Assembly: GCA_005843835.1 (NCBI GenBank)
Contig: SZXZ01000014.1
Span: forward strand, 1 to 47,039
Reading direction: 5' to 3'
Origin: Chlorobium sp.
Lineage (GTDB): Bacteria > Bacteroidota > Chlorobiia > Chlorobiales > Chlorobiaceae
Length of the DNA stretch: 47,039 nt
Of this stretch, positions 39,233-47,039 are shown one piece after another (the stretch's first letter is position 1; every line of letters begins with the position of its first letter). The translations under genes and the position numbers were made by a program. The notes under the pieces were generated by a model, which did not search any database, was not told the DNA's origin, and was given only the letters and a program-made list of their open reading frames with translations.

Positions 39233-40282
39233 ATGCATATTCTGATCACCGGAGGAGCCGGTTTTATAGGGTCTCATGTCGTTAGACATTTTTTAAAGCA
39301 CTATCCATCCTACACCATCACAAATCTCGACAAACTAACGTATGCGGGTAACCTGGCTAATCTCAAGGATGTTGACAGTGAGCTGAATTACAGATTTATA
39401 AAAGGTGATATAACCGATGGGAATTTTCTTCAGAACCTGTTTCAAGAGAACAGTTTTGATGGAGTAATTCACTTGGCTGCCGAGTCACACGTTGACAGAT
39501 CAATTACAAATCCTACCGAGTTCGTTGTAACCAATGTTCTCGGCACGGTTAATCTTCTTAATGCTGCGAGGGCCTGCTGGCAGTCAAATTACGAAGGAAA
39601 AAGGTTTTATCACATTTCAACCGATGAAGTATATGGATCGCTTGGCCGGGAAGGAATGTTTACTGAACAAACACCTTACGATCCCCACAGCCCATATTCA
39701 GCTTCAAAGGCCTCCTCAGATCATTTCGTCAGGGCTTACCACGACACCTTTACACTCCCGGTAGTAATCAGTAACTGCTCTAACAATTACGGCTCTTTCC
39801 AGTTTCCTGAAAAGCTTATTCCTCTTTTTATAAATAATATTGTACAAAACAAGCCCCTGCCGGTATATGGAAAAGGAGAGAACATTCGCGACTGGCTTTG
39901 GGTTGTCGATCACGCCCAAGCCATTGATGTAATTTTTCATAAAGGTCAAAATGGTTCGACCTATAATATTGGTGGTCATAATGAATGGAGTAATATTAAT
40001 CTGATCCTTCTGCTTTGTCGTATTATGGATGCAAAACTAGGACGCGGTGCAGGCGAGTCAGAAAAACTGATTACCTATGTTACTGACCGAGCTGGTCACG
40101 ATCTTCGTTATGCAATTGATTCGTCGAAACTGAAGAGGGAGCTTGGCTGGGAGCCTTCAATTACGTTTGAAAAAGGGCTTGAACTGACTGTTGACTGGTA
40201 TCTGGCAAACAGGGAGTGGCTTGATAATGTCACCTCCGGCGGATATCAGCATTATTATGAAAAGATGTATTGCGGACGGTAG
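39233..40282 (+). CDS. rfbB: dTDP-glucose 4,6-dehydratase
   Basis: Second step of dTDP-L-rhamnose synthesis: dTDP-glucose to the 4-keto-6-deoxy sugar with bound NAD. 349 residues, starting MHILITGGAGFIGSHVVRHF, with HLAAESHVDRSI, STDEVYGSLG, PYSASKASSDHFVRAYHDT (Tyr-x3-Lys) and GENIRDWLWVVDHAQAID. ATG 39233 is chosen as the family start; no clear ribosome binding site is visible. It ends 47 bases before the galE start. Confidence 0.96.
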   Translation: MHILITGGAGFIGSHVVRHFLKHYPSYTITNLDKLTYAGNLANLKDVDSELNYRFIKGDITDGNFLQNLFQENSFDGVIHLAAESHVDRSITNPTEFVVTNVLGTVNLLNAARACWQSNYEGKRFYHISTDEVYGSLGREGMFTEQTPYDPHSPYSASKASSDHFVRAYHDTFTLPVVISNCSNNYGSFQFPEKLIPLFINNIVQNKPLPVYGKGENIRDWLWVVDHAQAIDVIFHKGQNGSTYNIGGHNEWSNINLILLLCRIMDAKLGRGAGESEKLITYVTDRAGHDLRYAIDSSKLKRELGWEPSITFEKGLELTVDWYLANREWLDNVTSGGYQHYYEKMYCGR

Positions 40283-40329
40283 AGTTACTCATCTATTGTG
40301 ATTTAAAAGATTTAAGAAAGGACTTTTTT

Positions 40330-41307
40330 ATGAGAATTCTGGTTATCGGAGGTGCTGGTTATATCGGAAGCCATGTAGCTAGAGCTTTTTTAGATCGTGG
40401 ATATGATGTTACCGTATTTGACAACCTGCAGACTGGCTTAAGGGAGAATCTCTTTATTGAAGCTGAGTTTGTGCATGGCGACATCATGCGTCCTGAACAG
40501 CTGAGAGAGGCAATGGCAGGTGGCTTTGATGGATGCATTCATCTCGCAGCTCTCAAAGCCGCTGGACTGTCGATGCTGAACCCTGAAATCTATGCTGAGG
40601 CAAACATTGCAGGAACCATTAACATCCTTAATCAGGCATCTGCAGCAGCAATATCAAGGGTTATCTTTTCTTCTTCAGCTGCAGTTTACGGTACCCCTCA
40701 ATACCTTCCGATAGATGAAGAACACCCGAAAGAACCGGAAAACTTTTATGGGTTTACCAAGCTGGAAATAGAGCGCTTGCTGGGCTGGTATGACCAGCTG
40801 AAAGAAATGAGGTACGCGGCCATTCGCTATTTCAACGCAGCTGGCTATGATGTCAGCGGTCGGATCAAGGGGCTGGAGTTGCATCCGGAAAACTTACTGC
40901 CGATTGTAATGGAAACAGCAGCAGGCATGAGGCCTAAACTCTCAATATTTGGTGATGATTATCCTACAAAGGATGGAAGCTGTATACGCGACTATGTTCA
41001 TGTAAGCGATCTTGCAGAAGCGCATGTCAGTGCTTTTGAATACATTGTAGAGCACGATAAAAGCATTACAGTCAATCTTGGAAGCCAGACTGGAGTAAGT
41101 GTGTTTGAAATGGTCGAACGGGCTCGGGTACTTACAGGCAGATCGGTTTCAGCTGATGTTACAGGCAGGCGCCGAGGAGATCCTTCTGAACTTGTGGCTT
41201 CATCATCGAAAGCGCGTGAGCTTCTTGGATGGTCTCCAAAGTACAGCGATATTGATACACTTATCACTTCAACGTGGAAGATGTACGAGAAATTTACCAA
41301 TCATTAA
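40330..41307 (+). CDS. galE: UDP-glucose 4-epimerase (GalE-type NAD-dependent epimerase)
   Basis: Interconverts UDP-glucose and UDP-galactose (or the N-acetyl forms) using tightly bound NAD. 325 residues, starting MRILVIGGAGYIGSHVARAF, with HLAALKAAGLSM, the catalytic FSSSAAVYG and FYGFTKLEIE (Tyr-x3-Lys) and RYFNAAGYD. The C-terminus has GSQTGVSVFEMVERARVL and RRRGDPSELVASSSKARELLGW. AAAGGA is upstream of ATG 40330. It lies between the rhamnose genes and manC, supporting a surface-polysaccharide role. The exact sugar is not certain. Confidence 0.92.
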   Translation: MRILVIGGAGYIGSHVARAFLDRGYDVTVFDNLQTGLRENLFIEAEFVHGDIMRPEQLREAMAGGFDGCIHLAALKAAGLSMLNPEIYAEANIAGTINILNQASAAAISRVIFSSSAAVYGTPQYLPIDEEHPKEPENFYGFTKLEIERLLGWYDQLKEMRYAAIRYFNAAGYDVSGRIKGLELHPENLLPIVMETAAGMRPKLSIFGDDYPTKDGSCIRDYVHVSDLAEAHVSAFEYIVEHDKSITVNLGSQTGVSVFEMVERARVLTGRSVSADVTGRRRGDPSELVASSSKARELLGWSPKYSDIDTLITSTWKMYEKFTNH

Positions 41308-41323
41308 AAAACCTTTTTCGTTC

Positions 41324-42739
41324 ATGATAATTCCTGTCATTCTCAGCGGTGGATCAGGGACCAGATTATGGCCTCTTTCCCGTGCGTTGTATCCAAAGCA
41401 GCTCCTTTCCCTTATTGGCGAAAAAACCATGCTGCAGGATACGGTCCTTCGTCTGATATCAACCGATGACACTGGGCCTGTCTATTGTGTCTGCAATGAG
41501 AGTCACCGCTTTCTGGTTGCTGAACAGCTTCACGAAATAGACACAGATATCGGAGAGATTATTCTTGAACCATCAGGTCGCAATACTGCTCCGGCAGCAG
41601 CTATTGCAGCAATGCTCATAGCCGAAAAGCATCCGGGTGCAACCATGCTCATACTGCCCGCCGATCATGTTATTCTTGATCCAGTGGCGTTTGGTGCCGC
41701 AGTTGCAGCCGGCAAGTCTGCTGCCGAACAGGGGAAACTGGTAACTTTTGGAATTGTGCCTGCCTCTCCTGAAACAGGCTACGGCTATATAAGGGCTTCT
41801 GTAAATAGTGAAGGGAACAAGAAGGTATATCCGGTTCTTGAATTTGTAGAAAAGCCCGATAAAATAACTGCGGAAATCTATCTGGCCTCGGGTGACTATT
41901 TCTGGAATAGCGGCATATTTCTCTTTACAGCTGAAACCTATCTTAGAGAACTGGAAGCAAATGCTCCTGCGATCGTTATTGCATGCAGGAAGGCATTGCA
42001 GAATGCGCATAAAGATCTTGATTTTTTGAGGTTGGATATACAGGAATTCAGTTCCTCTCCTTCTGACTCCATTGACTATGCTGTCATGGAAAAAACCACA
42101 AAAGCTGCGCTTGTACCCCTCAATGCCGGATGGAATGATGTCGGGGCATGGTCTGCACTGTGGGATGTTCATGCTCGTGATGATTCTGGCAATGTGAAAA
42201 AGGGCGATGTGATGGTGCAGGATGTCAGGAATTGTTATATCCACGCAACGAGCCGCCTTGTTACTGCTGTCGGGCTTGACAGTCTTATTGTTGTTGAAAC
42301 GGCAGATGCTGTGCTGGTTGCCACAAGAGAGTCTGTGCAGGACGTCAAAATGCTTGTAGAAGAGCTGAAAAGGAAAGAAAGGGATGAAGCCGAGATACAT
42401 CGTCGGGTCTATAGACCATGGGGTTCGTATGAAACTGTTGATTTTTCAGATCGATTTAAAGTCAAGCGCATTACCGTAAAACCGGGAGCGGCGTTATCGT
42501 TACAAAAGCACCATCATCGGGCTGAACACTGGATAGTTGTAAAGGGGACAGCTCAGGTTACCGTAGATGACAGGGAAATTACCCTGTATGAAGATCAGTC
42601 TACCTATATTCCTGTCGGCTCTCTGCATCGTCTTGAAAATAGAGGACTAAGTCCGCTTGAACTGATAGAGGTTCAGTCGGGTAGTTATCTTGGAGAGGAC
42701 GATATTGTTCGATACGACGATCGATATGGACGAAAGTAA
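41324..42739 (+). CDS. manC: Mannose-1-phosphate guanylyltransferase / mannose-6-phosphate isomerase
   Basis: Makes GDP-mannose from mannose-1-phosphate and GTP; the fused C-terminal cupin isomerises fructose-6-phosphate to mannose-6-phosphate. 471 residues, with MIIPVILSGGSGTRLWPLSRALYPKQ, EPSGRNTAPAAAIAA, GYGYIRASV and EKPDKITAEIYL in the GMP domain (about 1-340), then the type II isomerase cupin RPWGSYETVDFSDRFKVKRI, PGAALSLQKHHHRAEHWIVV and YIPVGSLHRLENRG. It starts 16 bases after the galE stop. The upstream part of the open frame (from 41099) overlaps galE and is not used. Confidence 0.95.
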   Translation: MIIPVILSGGSGTRLWPLSRALYPKQLLSLIGEKTMLQDTVLRLISTDDTGPVYCVCNESHRFLVAEQLHEIDTDIGEIILEPSGRNTAPAAAIAAMLIAEKHPGATMLILPADHVILDPVAFGAAVAAGKSAAEQGKLVTFGIVPASPETGYGYIRASVNSEGNKKVYPVLEFVEKPDKITAEIYLASGDYFWNSGIFLFTAETYLRELEANAPAIVIACRKALQNAHKDLDFLRLDIQEFSSSPSDSIDYAVMEKTTKAALVPLNAGWNDVGAWSALWDVHARDDSGNVKKGDVMVQDVRNCYIHATSRLVTAVGLDSLIVVETADAVLVATRESVQDVKMLVEELKRKERDEAEIHRRVYRPWGSYETVDFSDRFKVKRITVKPGAALSLQKHHHRAEHWIVVKGTAQVTVDDREITLYEDQSTYIPVGSLHRLENRGLSPLELIEVQSGSYLGEDDIVRYDDRYGRK

Positions 42740-42807
42740 AGCTGAAGGACTCCATCAAGGGCCTTCAATGCACAAGAGTTATAATGATTTGCATGTGTTC
42801 GATCGAT

Positions 42808-42835
42808 TTGCTTTGATGGCCTGATTAAGTATATT
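42808..42835 (+). promoter_or_regulatory. Candidate promoter of the 71-residue gene
   Basis: TTGCTT (42808-42813) and TATATT (42830-42835) with a 16-base spacer lie about 50 bases before ATG 42887. A second overlapping TATATT follows at 42835-42840. Confidence 0.4.
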
Positions 42836-42886
42836 ATATTTGATGAGTATTGTTTAGTTGGCGATAAACCTAAATCTCAGTGTAAT

Positions 42887-43102
42887 ATGGCTGAAGAAAA
42901 TAAAACTTCCGGTCAGGGTGACCAGAACCAGGGTGATGTTGTAAAAGGCGATTTTTCAACGATCCTCATCGGTGTAGGTACTCTTCTTGACAGTACGATG
43001 GCTCCGATAAGCAAAGTAGTAGCTCAGGCGCTTGATTCCTTGACGGTAGTTGCAAAACAAATCCTTGAAGGTGTTAGCGCTTCTCTCGGCAACAAAAAGT
43101 AA
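42887..43102 (+). CDS. Small amphipathic protein, candidate chlorosome envelope protein
   Basis: 71 residues: a hydrophilic Gly/Gln/Asn-rich N-terminus (MAEENKTSGQGDQNQGDVV), a long mostly hydrophobic middle (about 23-65, with ILIGVGTLLDSTMAPISK and VVAQALDSLTVVAKQILEGV) and a basic NKK end. There is no signal peptide or cleavable leader. Size, layout and lysine tail recall the small CsmB/CsmF chlorosome envelope proteins of green sulfur bacteria, which coat chlorosomes and contact their lipid. I cannot confirm the family from memory. It is a single gene with its own promoter-like signal and a strong terminator, suggesting high expression. Confidence 0.55.
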   Translation: MAEENKTSGQGDQNQGDVVKGDFSTILIGVGTLLDSTMAPISKVVAQALDSLTVVAKQILEGVSASLGNKK

Positions 43103-43152
43103 AGGCCTTGAGTTGTACAGGTATTGACTGCCCTTTTGTTTATAGTTGGTCT

Positions 43153-43196
43153 CAGGCAAGCTTTTCCGTTATCGAAAGGCTTGCCTGTACTGTTTT
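43153..43196 (+). terminator. Strong rho-independent terminator after the 71-residue gene
   Basis: A 14-base-pair stem (CAGGCAAGCTTTTC with GAAAGGCTTGCCTG, one T-G pair) has a 7-base loop CGTTATC and is followed by TACTGTTTT. It isolates the small gene from ileS. Confidence 0.85.
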
Positions 43197-43276
43197 AATG
43201 CCGAATTCATTTATATTAATTTTTTTTTCTAATCGCAGGCAGATCGCTTGTCGTTATTGAATGATTCTGAAGAACC

Positions 43277-46200
43277 ATGGCCGATAAATTTGTTGAGTAT
43301 CCATCAAATACACCTTACAGTGTTGTAGAACGAGAAGTCCTCGCATACTGGAATGAACACGGGATTTTTAATAAAAGTCTGGAAAACAAACCTGCTGACA
43401 GGGTATACTCTTTTTATGAAGGGCCTCCAACAGTCAACGGCAAACCCGGTGTTCACCATGTATTCAGCCGTACCATAAAAGATGTTGTCTGTCGTTATAA
43501 AACCATGCAGGGTTATCGGGTTCCTCGCAAAGCAGGATGGGATACTCATGGGTTACCTGTAGAGATTTCGGTGGAAAAAAAACTTGGTCTCAAAAATAAA
43601 GCCCAGGTTGTGGAGTACGGTGATGGAGAGTTCAATGCCGAAGCCAGGGCTCTAGTTTACCACCATATTGACGATAATCGTGAAGGATGGGGTAAGCTGA
43701 CAGAACGGATGGGATATTGGGTAGATATGGATCACCCCTACATTACTTGTACCAATGATTATATAGAGTCGGTTTGGTGGGCACTTAAGACAATTTTCGA
43801 CAAGGGACTGATTTATAAGGATTACAAAATTGTACCTCAAGATCCAAAATCAGAGACAGTGCTGAGTTCACATGAGCTCGCGTTAGGGTACAAAGAGGTC
43901 ACCGATCCAAGCATTTATGTAAAATTCCGTGTAAAAGGTTCAGAAGAGTCTCTGCTTGTATGGACGACCACGCCGTGGACTTTGATTTCAAACGTTGCTC
44001 TTTGTATAGGTGCGGATATTGACTATGTGAAGGTTTCTCATATTGAGAGTGGTGAAATATTGATTTTAGCCAAGTCACGCCTACAGGTTCTTCTTGAGAA
44101 AAATGATACTGGAGAATCTCTCTGGAAAGTTATTGCCGAACTGAAAGGACGAGATTTAGAAGGCATTGACTACGAGCCGCTTTTCAGCTATCTCCATCCT
44201 GAAAAAAAATGCTGGTACGTCACTTCGGGCTCTTTTGTTTCTACAGAAGACGGGACTGGTATTGTCCATATTGCACCTGCATTTGGTGCTGAAGACTACG
44301 AGATTGCCAAGAAATACGATTTGCCCATGCTCCAGCCGGTTGCTCGAAACGGATGTTTTACCGCTGAAGTAAACGACTATGAAGGCATGTTTTTCAAGGA
44401 CACCGATCCGTTGATTATCCGTCAACTTCGGGACGCCGGCAAATTGTACCGTAAGGAGACCATTACCCATACCTATCCTTTTTCATGGCGTTATGATGTG
44501 CCGGTGATCTATTATGCAAGAGAGTCCTGGTATATCAGAACCACAGCTATAGCCGATCGTATGGTGGAGCTCAATAAAACCATTAACTGGTGTCCTCCCG
44601 AAATAGGTACCGGACGTTTTGGTAACTGGCTCGAGGACAATAAGGACTGGGCACTTTCACGAGAAAGGTTCTGGGGTTCTCCGCTTCCTCTCTGGGTTTC
44701 AGAAAATTTTGCTATTGGCGATGATGCGGCATCAGGAAAAGTGTTTGCGATTGGCTCCGTAGCTGAGTTGCGCGAAGGATTTATTGATATTGATGGGGAA
44801 CAGCTTCTTTTGGGGGATGCCCTAGACAGGGAACTCGTTGTACTGGATCTGCACAAGCCCTTTGTTGATAAAATATACTTTATCAGGGATAAAATTCGCT
44901 TCAATCGCACACCCGAACTGGTTGATGTATGGTTCGACAGCGGATCAATGCCCTTTGCCCAATTGCATTATCCGTTTGAAAATTCTGAGCTTTTCGATTC
45001 GACCTTTCCTGCTGACTTCATAGCAGAGGGGGTTGATCAGACTAGAGGTTGGTTCTATACCATGCATGCCATTGCAACACTCATTTTTGATAAACCGGCA
45101 TACAAAAACCTGATTGTAAACGGTCATATCCTGGATAAAAATGGTCACAAAATGTCGAAGTCGAAAGGCAATGTTGTTGATCCTTTTGAGACTATGGACC
45201 GTTATGGCGCTGATGCACTCCGCTGGTATTTGATGGTAACCAGTCCGCCATGGAGGCCGAAGTCATTCAATGCTGATGAGATAGAAGAAGAACAGCGAAA
45301 GTTTTTTCGGGCCTTCATCAATAGCTATAATTTCTTTGTGCTCTACGCTAATGTTGATGGCTTTACTTTTGCTGAGCCGAAAATTCCTGAGCAGGACCGA
45401 TCCGAGCTAGATCGCTGGGTACTCTCCAGTTTGAATACGCTGGTAGGCAGTGTTTATGTACGTATGGAGCAGTATGATCTTACAGGCGCTGTAAGGCTGA
45501 TCAACGACTTCACCGTTGATGATCTGTCAAACTGGTATATTCGCCGGTCACGAAAACGGTTCTGGAAAAGCGATATGGGCCCTGACAAGATCGCAGCCTA
45601 TCAGACACTGTATAGCTGTCTTGCGACACTTGCAAAACTTCTGGCTCCGTTTACGCCATTTTTGGCGGATCGTATATATCTGAACCTTAATGGCATCAGT
45701 GGACTTGAGCCCTTTGAATCAGTTCATCTTGCAGATTTTCCTCTGCTTGAAATGTCAGTTATAGACCGCCCATTGGAACAACGCATGAAAAAAGCGCAAA
45801 TTATTACTTCCCTGGTTCGTACCATGCGCGAGAAGGCTTCGATCAAGGTCCGTCAACCACTCAAACGGATTCTGCTTGCCGTTAGTGACTCTTCCGCAAG
45901 AGAAGAGTATGCAATGGTTTCCGACATCATTATGGAAGAGATCAACGTACAGAAGATTGAGTATATCGAGGACGAAGGCTCGGTAATCAGCAAAAAAGCA
46001 AAAGCAAATTTTAAAACTCTCGGTCCCCGTTTCGGTAAAGATATGAAAGCACTTGCTGAAGCTATAAGAGTGATGAGTCATAAACAGATTGCGCATCTTG
46101 AAAAAGAAGGTCACCTTTCTCTCAATCTTGACGGCAAAGAGTTTGACATTGTACGCGATGATGTTGAAATCATGCATGAAGATATTGAGGGCTGGCTTGT

Positions 46201-46534
46201 GGCATCCGATGAAGCCCATGGCATCATGGTAGCACTTGATACAGAGATGACTGAAGAGCTGGAAATGCTTGGTCTCTCCCGTGAACTGGTAAGTCGTATC
46301 CAGTCGCTCCGTAAAGAAAGCGGGTTCGACATTACTGATAGAATTACTTTAAGTATCCATGGTTCGGTAAAACTTCTGGATGCTGTGATGAAAAATGATG
46401 CGTATATTAAAGCAGAAACACTCACCACATCTCTCATTACCACACAATCCGATCCTTCATCAATAATCAAGGGAAAGGAAGAGTTGGTTAATGGTGAAAT
46501 TTGCTGGTTATCGCTTGAAAAATATGCAAGTTAA
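43277..46534 (+). CDS. ileS: Isoleucine--tRNA ligase, IleRS2 type
   Basis: Charges tRNA(Ile). The 1085-residue class I enzyme is longer than the E. coli type and resembles the IleRS2 group. The HIGH motif is changed: [19 protein letters not shown] gives Gly58-Val59-His60-His61 in place of His-x-Gly-His, i.e. the first and third positions are swapped. KMSKS is normal (625-629). The editing domain is present ([34 protein letters not shown]), and the C-terminus holds the anticodon-binding and IleRS2 extra domain. Reports as I recall link GXHH to very strong mupirocin resistance. No other IleRS gene lies in the window. Confidence 0.96.
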   Translation: MADKFVEYPSNTPYSVVEREVLAYWNEHGIFNKSLENKPADRVYSFYEGPPTVNGKPGVHHVFSRTIKDVVCRYKTMQGYRVPRKAGWDTHGLPVEISVEKKLGLKNKAQVVEYGDGEFNAEARALVYHHIDDNREGWGKLTERMGYWVDMDHPYITCTNDYIESVWWALKTIFDKGLIYKDYKIVPQDPKSETVLSSHELALGYKEVTDPSIYVKFRVKGSEESLLVWTTTPWTLISNVALCIGADIDYVKVSHIESGEILILAKSRLQVLLEKNDTGESLWKVIAELKGRDLEGIDYEPLFSYLHPEKKCWYVTSGSFVSTEDGTGIVHIAPAFGAEDYEIAKKYDLPMLQPVARNGCFTAEVNDYEGMFFKDTDPLIIRQLRDAGKLYRKETITHTYPFSWRYDVPVIYYARESWYIRTTAIADRMVELNKTINWCPPEIGTGRFGNWLEDNKDWALSRERFWGSPLPLWVSENFAIGDDAASGKVFAIGSVAELREGFIDIDGEQLLLGDALDRELVVLDLHKPFVDKIYFIRDKIRFNRTPELVDVWFDSGSMPFAQLHYPFENSELFDSTFPADFIAEGVDQTRGWFYTMHAIATLIFDKPAYKNLIVNGHILDKNGHKMSKSKGNVVDPFETMDRYGADALRWYLMVTSPPWRPKSFNADEIEEEQRKFFRAFINSYNFFVLYANVDGFTFAEPKIPEQDRSELDRWVLSSLNTLVGSVYVRMEQYDLTGAVRLINDFTVDDLSNWYIRRSRKRFWKSDMGPDKIAAYQTLYSCLATLAKLLAPFTPFLADRIYLNLNGISGLEPFESVHLADFPLLEMSVIDRPLEQRMKKAQIITSLVRTMREKASIKVRQPLKRILLAVSDSSAREEYAMVSDIIMEEINVQKIEYIEDEGSVISKKAKANFKTLGPRFGKDMKALAEAIRVMSHKQIAHLEKEGHLSLNLDGKEFDIVRDDVEIMHEDIEGWLVASDEAHGIMVALDTEMTEELEMLGLSRELVSRIQSLRKESGFDITDRITLSIHGSVKLLDAVMKNDAYIKAETLTTSLITTQSDPSSIIKGKEELVNGEICWLSLEKYAS

Positions 46535-46595
46535 TAGTATTATTTAACTCTGTAATTTTACAGCCTTCTTTGAGATTAAGAAAATGTAATCTGTT

Positions 46596-47030
46596 ATGGC
46601 CAAAAAGAATAGTAGTGCTTCCAAGAAGGAAAATGAGGTTATCGAGGAACCGGTCCTTACCAAGACATATTTAACCGACGAAGAGCTCGAACATTTCAAG
46701 CAGTTACTGCTTAAACGACGGGAAGAAGTGCTTCGTGATCTGGATATTCTACGCTCATCAATTTCAGATGAAAATGTGGAAGATTCCATTAATTCAAACT
46801 ACTCCATGCATATGGCCGATCACGGCACTGATACCATGGATCGCGAACAGCGTTTCATGTTCATAGCCCGTGATGAAAAATATATCGGTTATATCGATCA
46901 GGCCCTTGACAGAATTCGAAATAAAGTGTATGGCATCTGCATCAAATCCGGCAAGCCTATTCCTAAAAAGAGGCTGGAGGCCGTACCGCATACTTCAGTG
47001 AGAATTGAGTTTAAGCAGAATAAAAAGTAG
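46596..47030 (+). CDS. DksA/TraR-family protein with degenerate zinc finger
   Basis: 144 residues of the DksA/TraR type: the coiled-coil (LTDEELEHFKQLLLKRREEVLRDLD) that enters RNA polymerase's secondary channel, the middle AMD-TMDREQ-type segment (HGTDTMDREQ) and the C-terminal zinc-finger position YGICIKSGKPIPKKRLEAVPHTSVRIEFK. Only Cys115 of the four usual cysteines remains; Ser118, Arg136 and Phe139 occupy the others (by spacing). Zinc-free versions are seen in Bacteroidetes-type proteins, so this is probably functional without metal. Together with the Rel enzyme at 14958 it could serve the stringent response. The lspA neighbour often seen after it lies beyond the window. Confidence 0.87.
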   Translation: MAKKNSSASKKENEVIEEPVLTKTYLTDEELEHFKQLLLKRREEVLRDLDILRSSISDENVEDSINSNYSMHMADHGTDTMDREQRFMFIARDEKYIGYIDQALDRIRNKVYGICIKSGKPIPKKRLEAVPHTSVRIEFKQNKK

Positions 47031-47039
47031 AGGCTGTTA

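Noticed and set aside
41573-42400. Long minus-strand frame opposite manC
   Set aside because: It is a shadow of a clear GMP/PMI gene; its translation is Cys/His/aromatic-rich as antisense reads often are.
1-47039. Mobile elements, CRISPR arrays, tRNA or rRNA genes
   Set aside because: I found no transposase, integrase, direct-repeat array, tRNA cloverleaf or rRNA-like segment on reading both strands; no computed scan was possible.

Overview
The window looks like a chromosomal segment of a green sulfur bacterium (Chlorobi; Chlorobium, Chlorobaculum or Prosthecochloris type). The evidence is a RuBisCO-like protein very close to the one I remember from Chlorobaculum tepidum, a BchF/BchV-type bacteriochlorophyllide vinyl hydratase, a candidate chlorosome envelope protein, a short SigA, and housekeeping proteins that resemble Chlorobi and Bacteroidetes versions. 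I see no rRNA, tRNA, CRISPR array, insertion sequence, integrase or prophage gene. Coding density is high, and no gene-free stretch exceeds about 300 bases. Family assignments are by recognition, not by database search.

Layout. Positions 1-7570 hold a truncated patatin-like phospholipase gene (minus), accD, thyX (minus), clpP, valS and the primary sigma factor gene. Positions 7670-12574 are a minus-strand set: an M16 protease lipoprotein, an LptF/LptG-family permease and an S-adenosyl-L-methionine hydrolase (SAM hydroxide adenosyltransferase). Positions 12798-20875 read forward: uvrB, a bifunctional relA/spoT gene, gcvT and ftsK. Positions 20889-23705 read in reverse: a NifU C-terminal-domain protein, an Mrp/ApbC ATPase and der. 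Positions 23859-27338 are a translation block: rplM-rpsI, rpsB-tsf (behind a structured leader) and pyrH. recX (minus) converges on pyrH.

Positions 27900-36570 are the most distinctive part: a small outer-membrane-type protein (minus), an ArsC-like protein, the vinyl hydratase (probably bchV), an unrecognised 73-residue membrane protein, a class II aldolase/short-chain dehydrogenase fusion, an LsrF-like aldolase/thiolase, the RuBisCO-like protein, a second short-chain dehydrogenase, an LptE-like lipoprotein and a HEPN-like protein. The central run of carbonyl-chemistry enzymes resembles an uncharacterised pathway for a phosphorylated C5 (or deoxy/thio) sugar. The LsrF-like protein keeps both catalytic residues of Escherichia coli LsrF at identical numbering.

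Positions 36700-42740 make activated sugars for surface polysaccharide: rfbA, rfbC, rfbD, rfbB (dTDP-L-rhamnose), galE and manC. After them come a highly terminated 71-residue gene, ileS and a DksA/TraR-family gene lacking most zinc ligands. Two notable sequence-level oddities are the altered HIGH signatures of both branched-chain tRNA synthetases: Thr-Leu-Gly-His in ValRS and Gly-Val-His-His in IleRS. The IleRS form matches the GXHH signature that I recall being linked to extreme mupirocin resistance.
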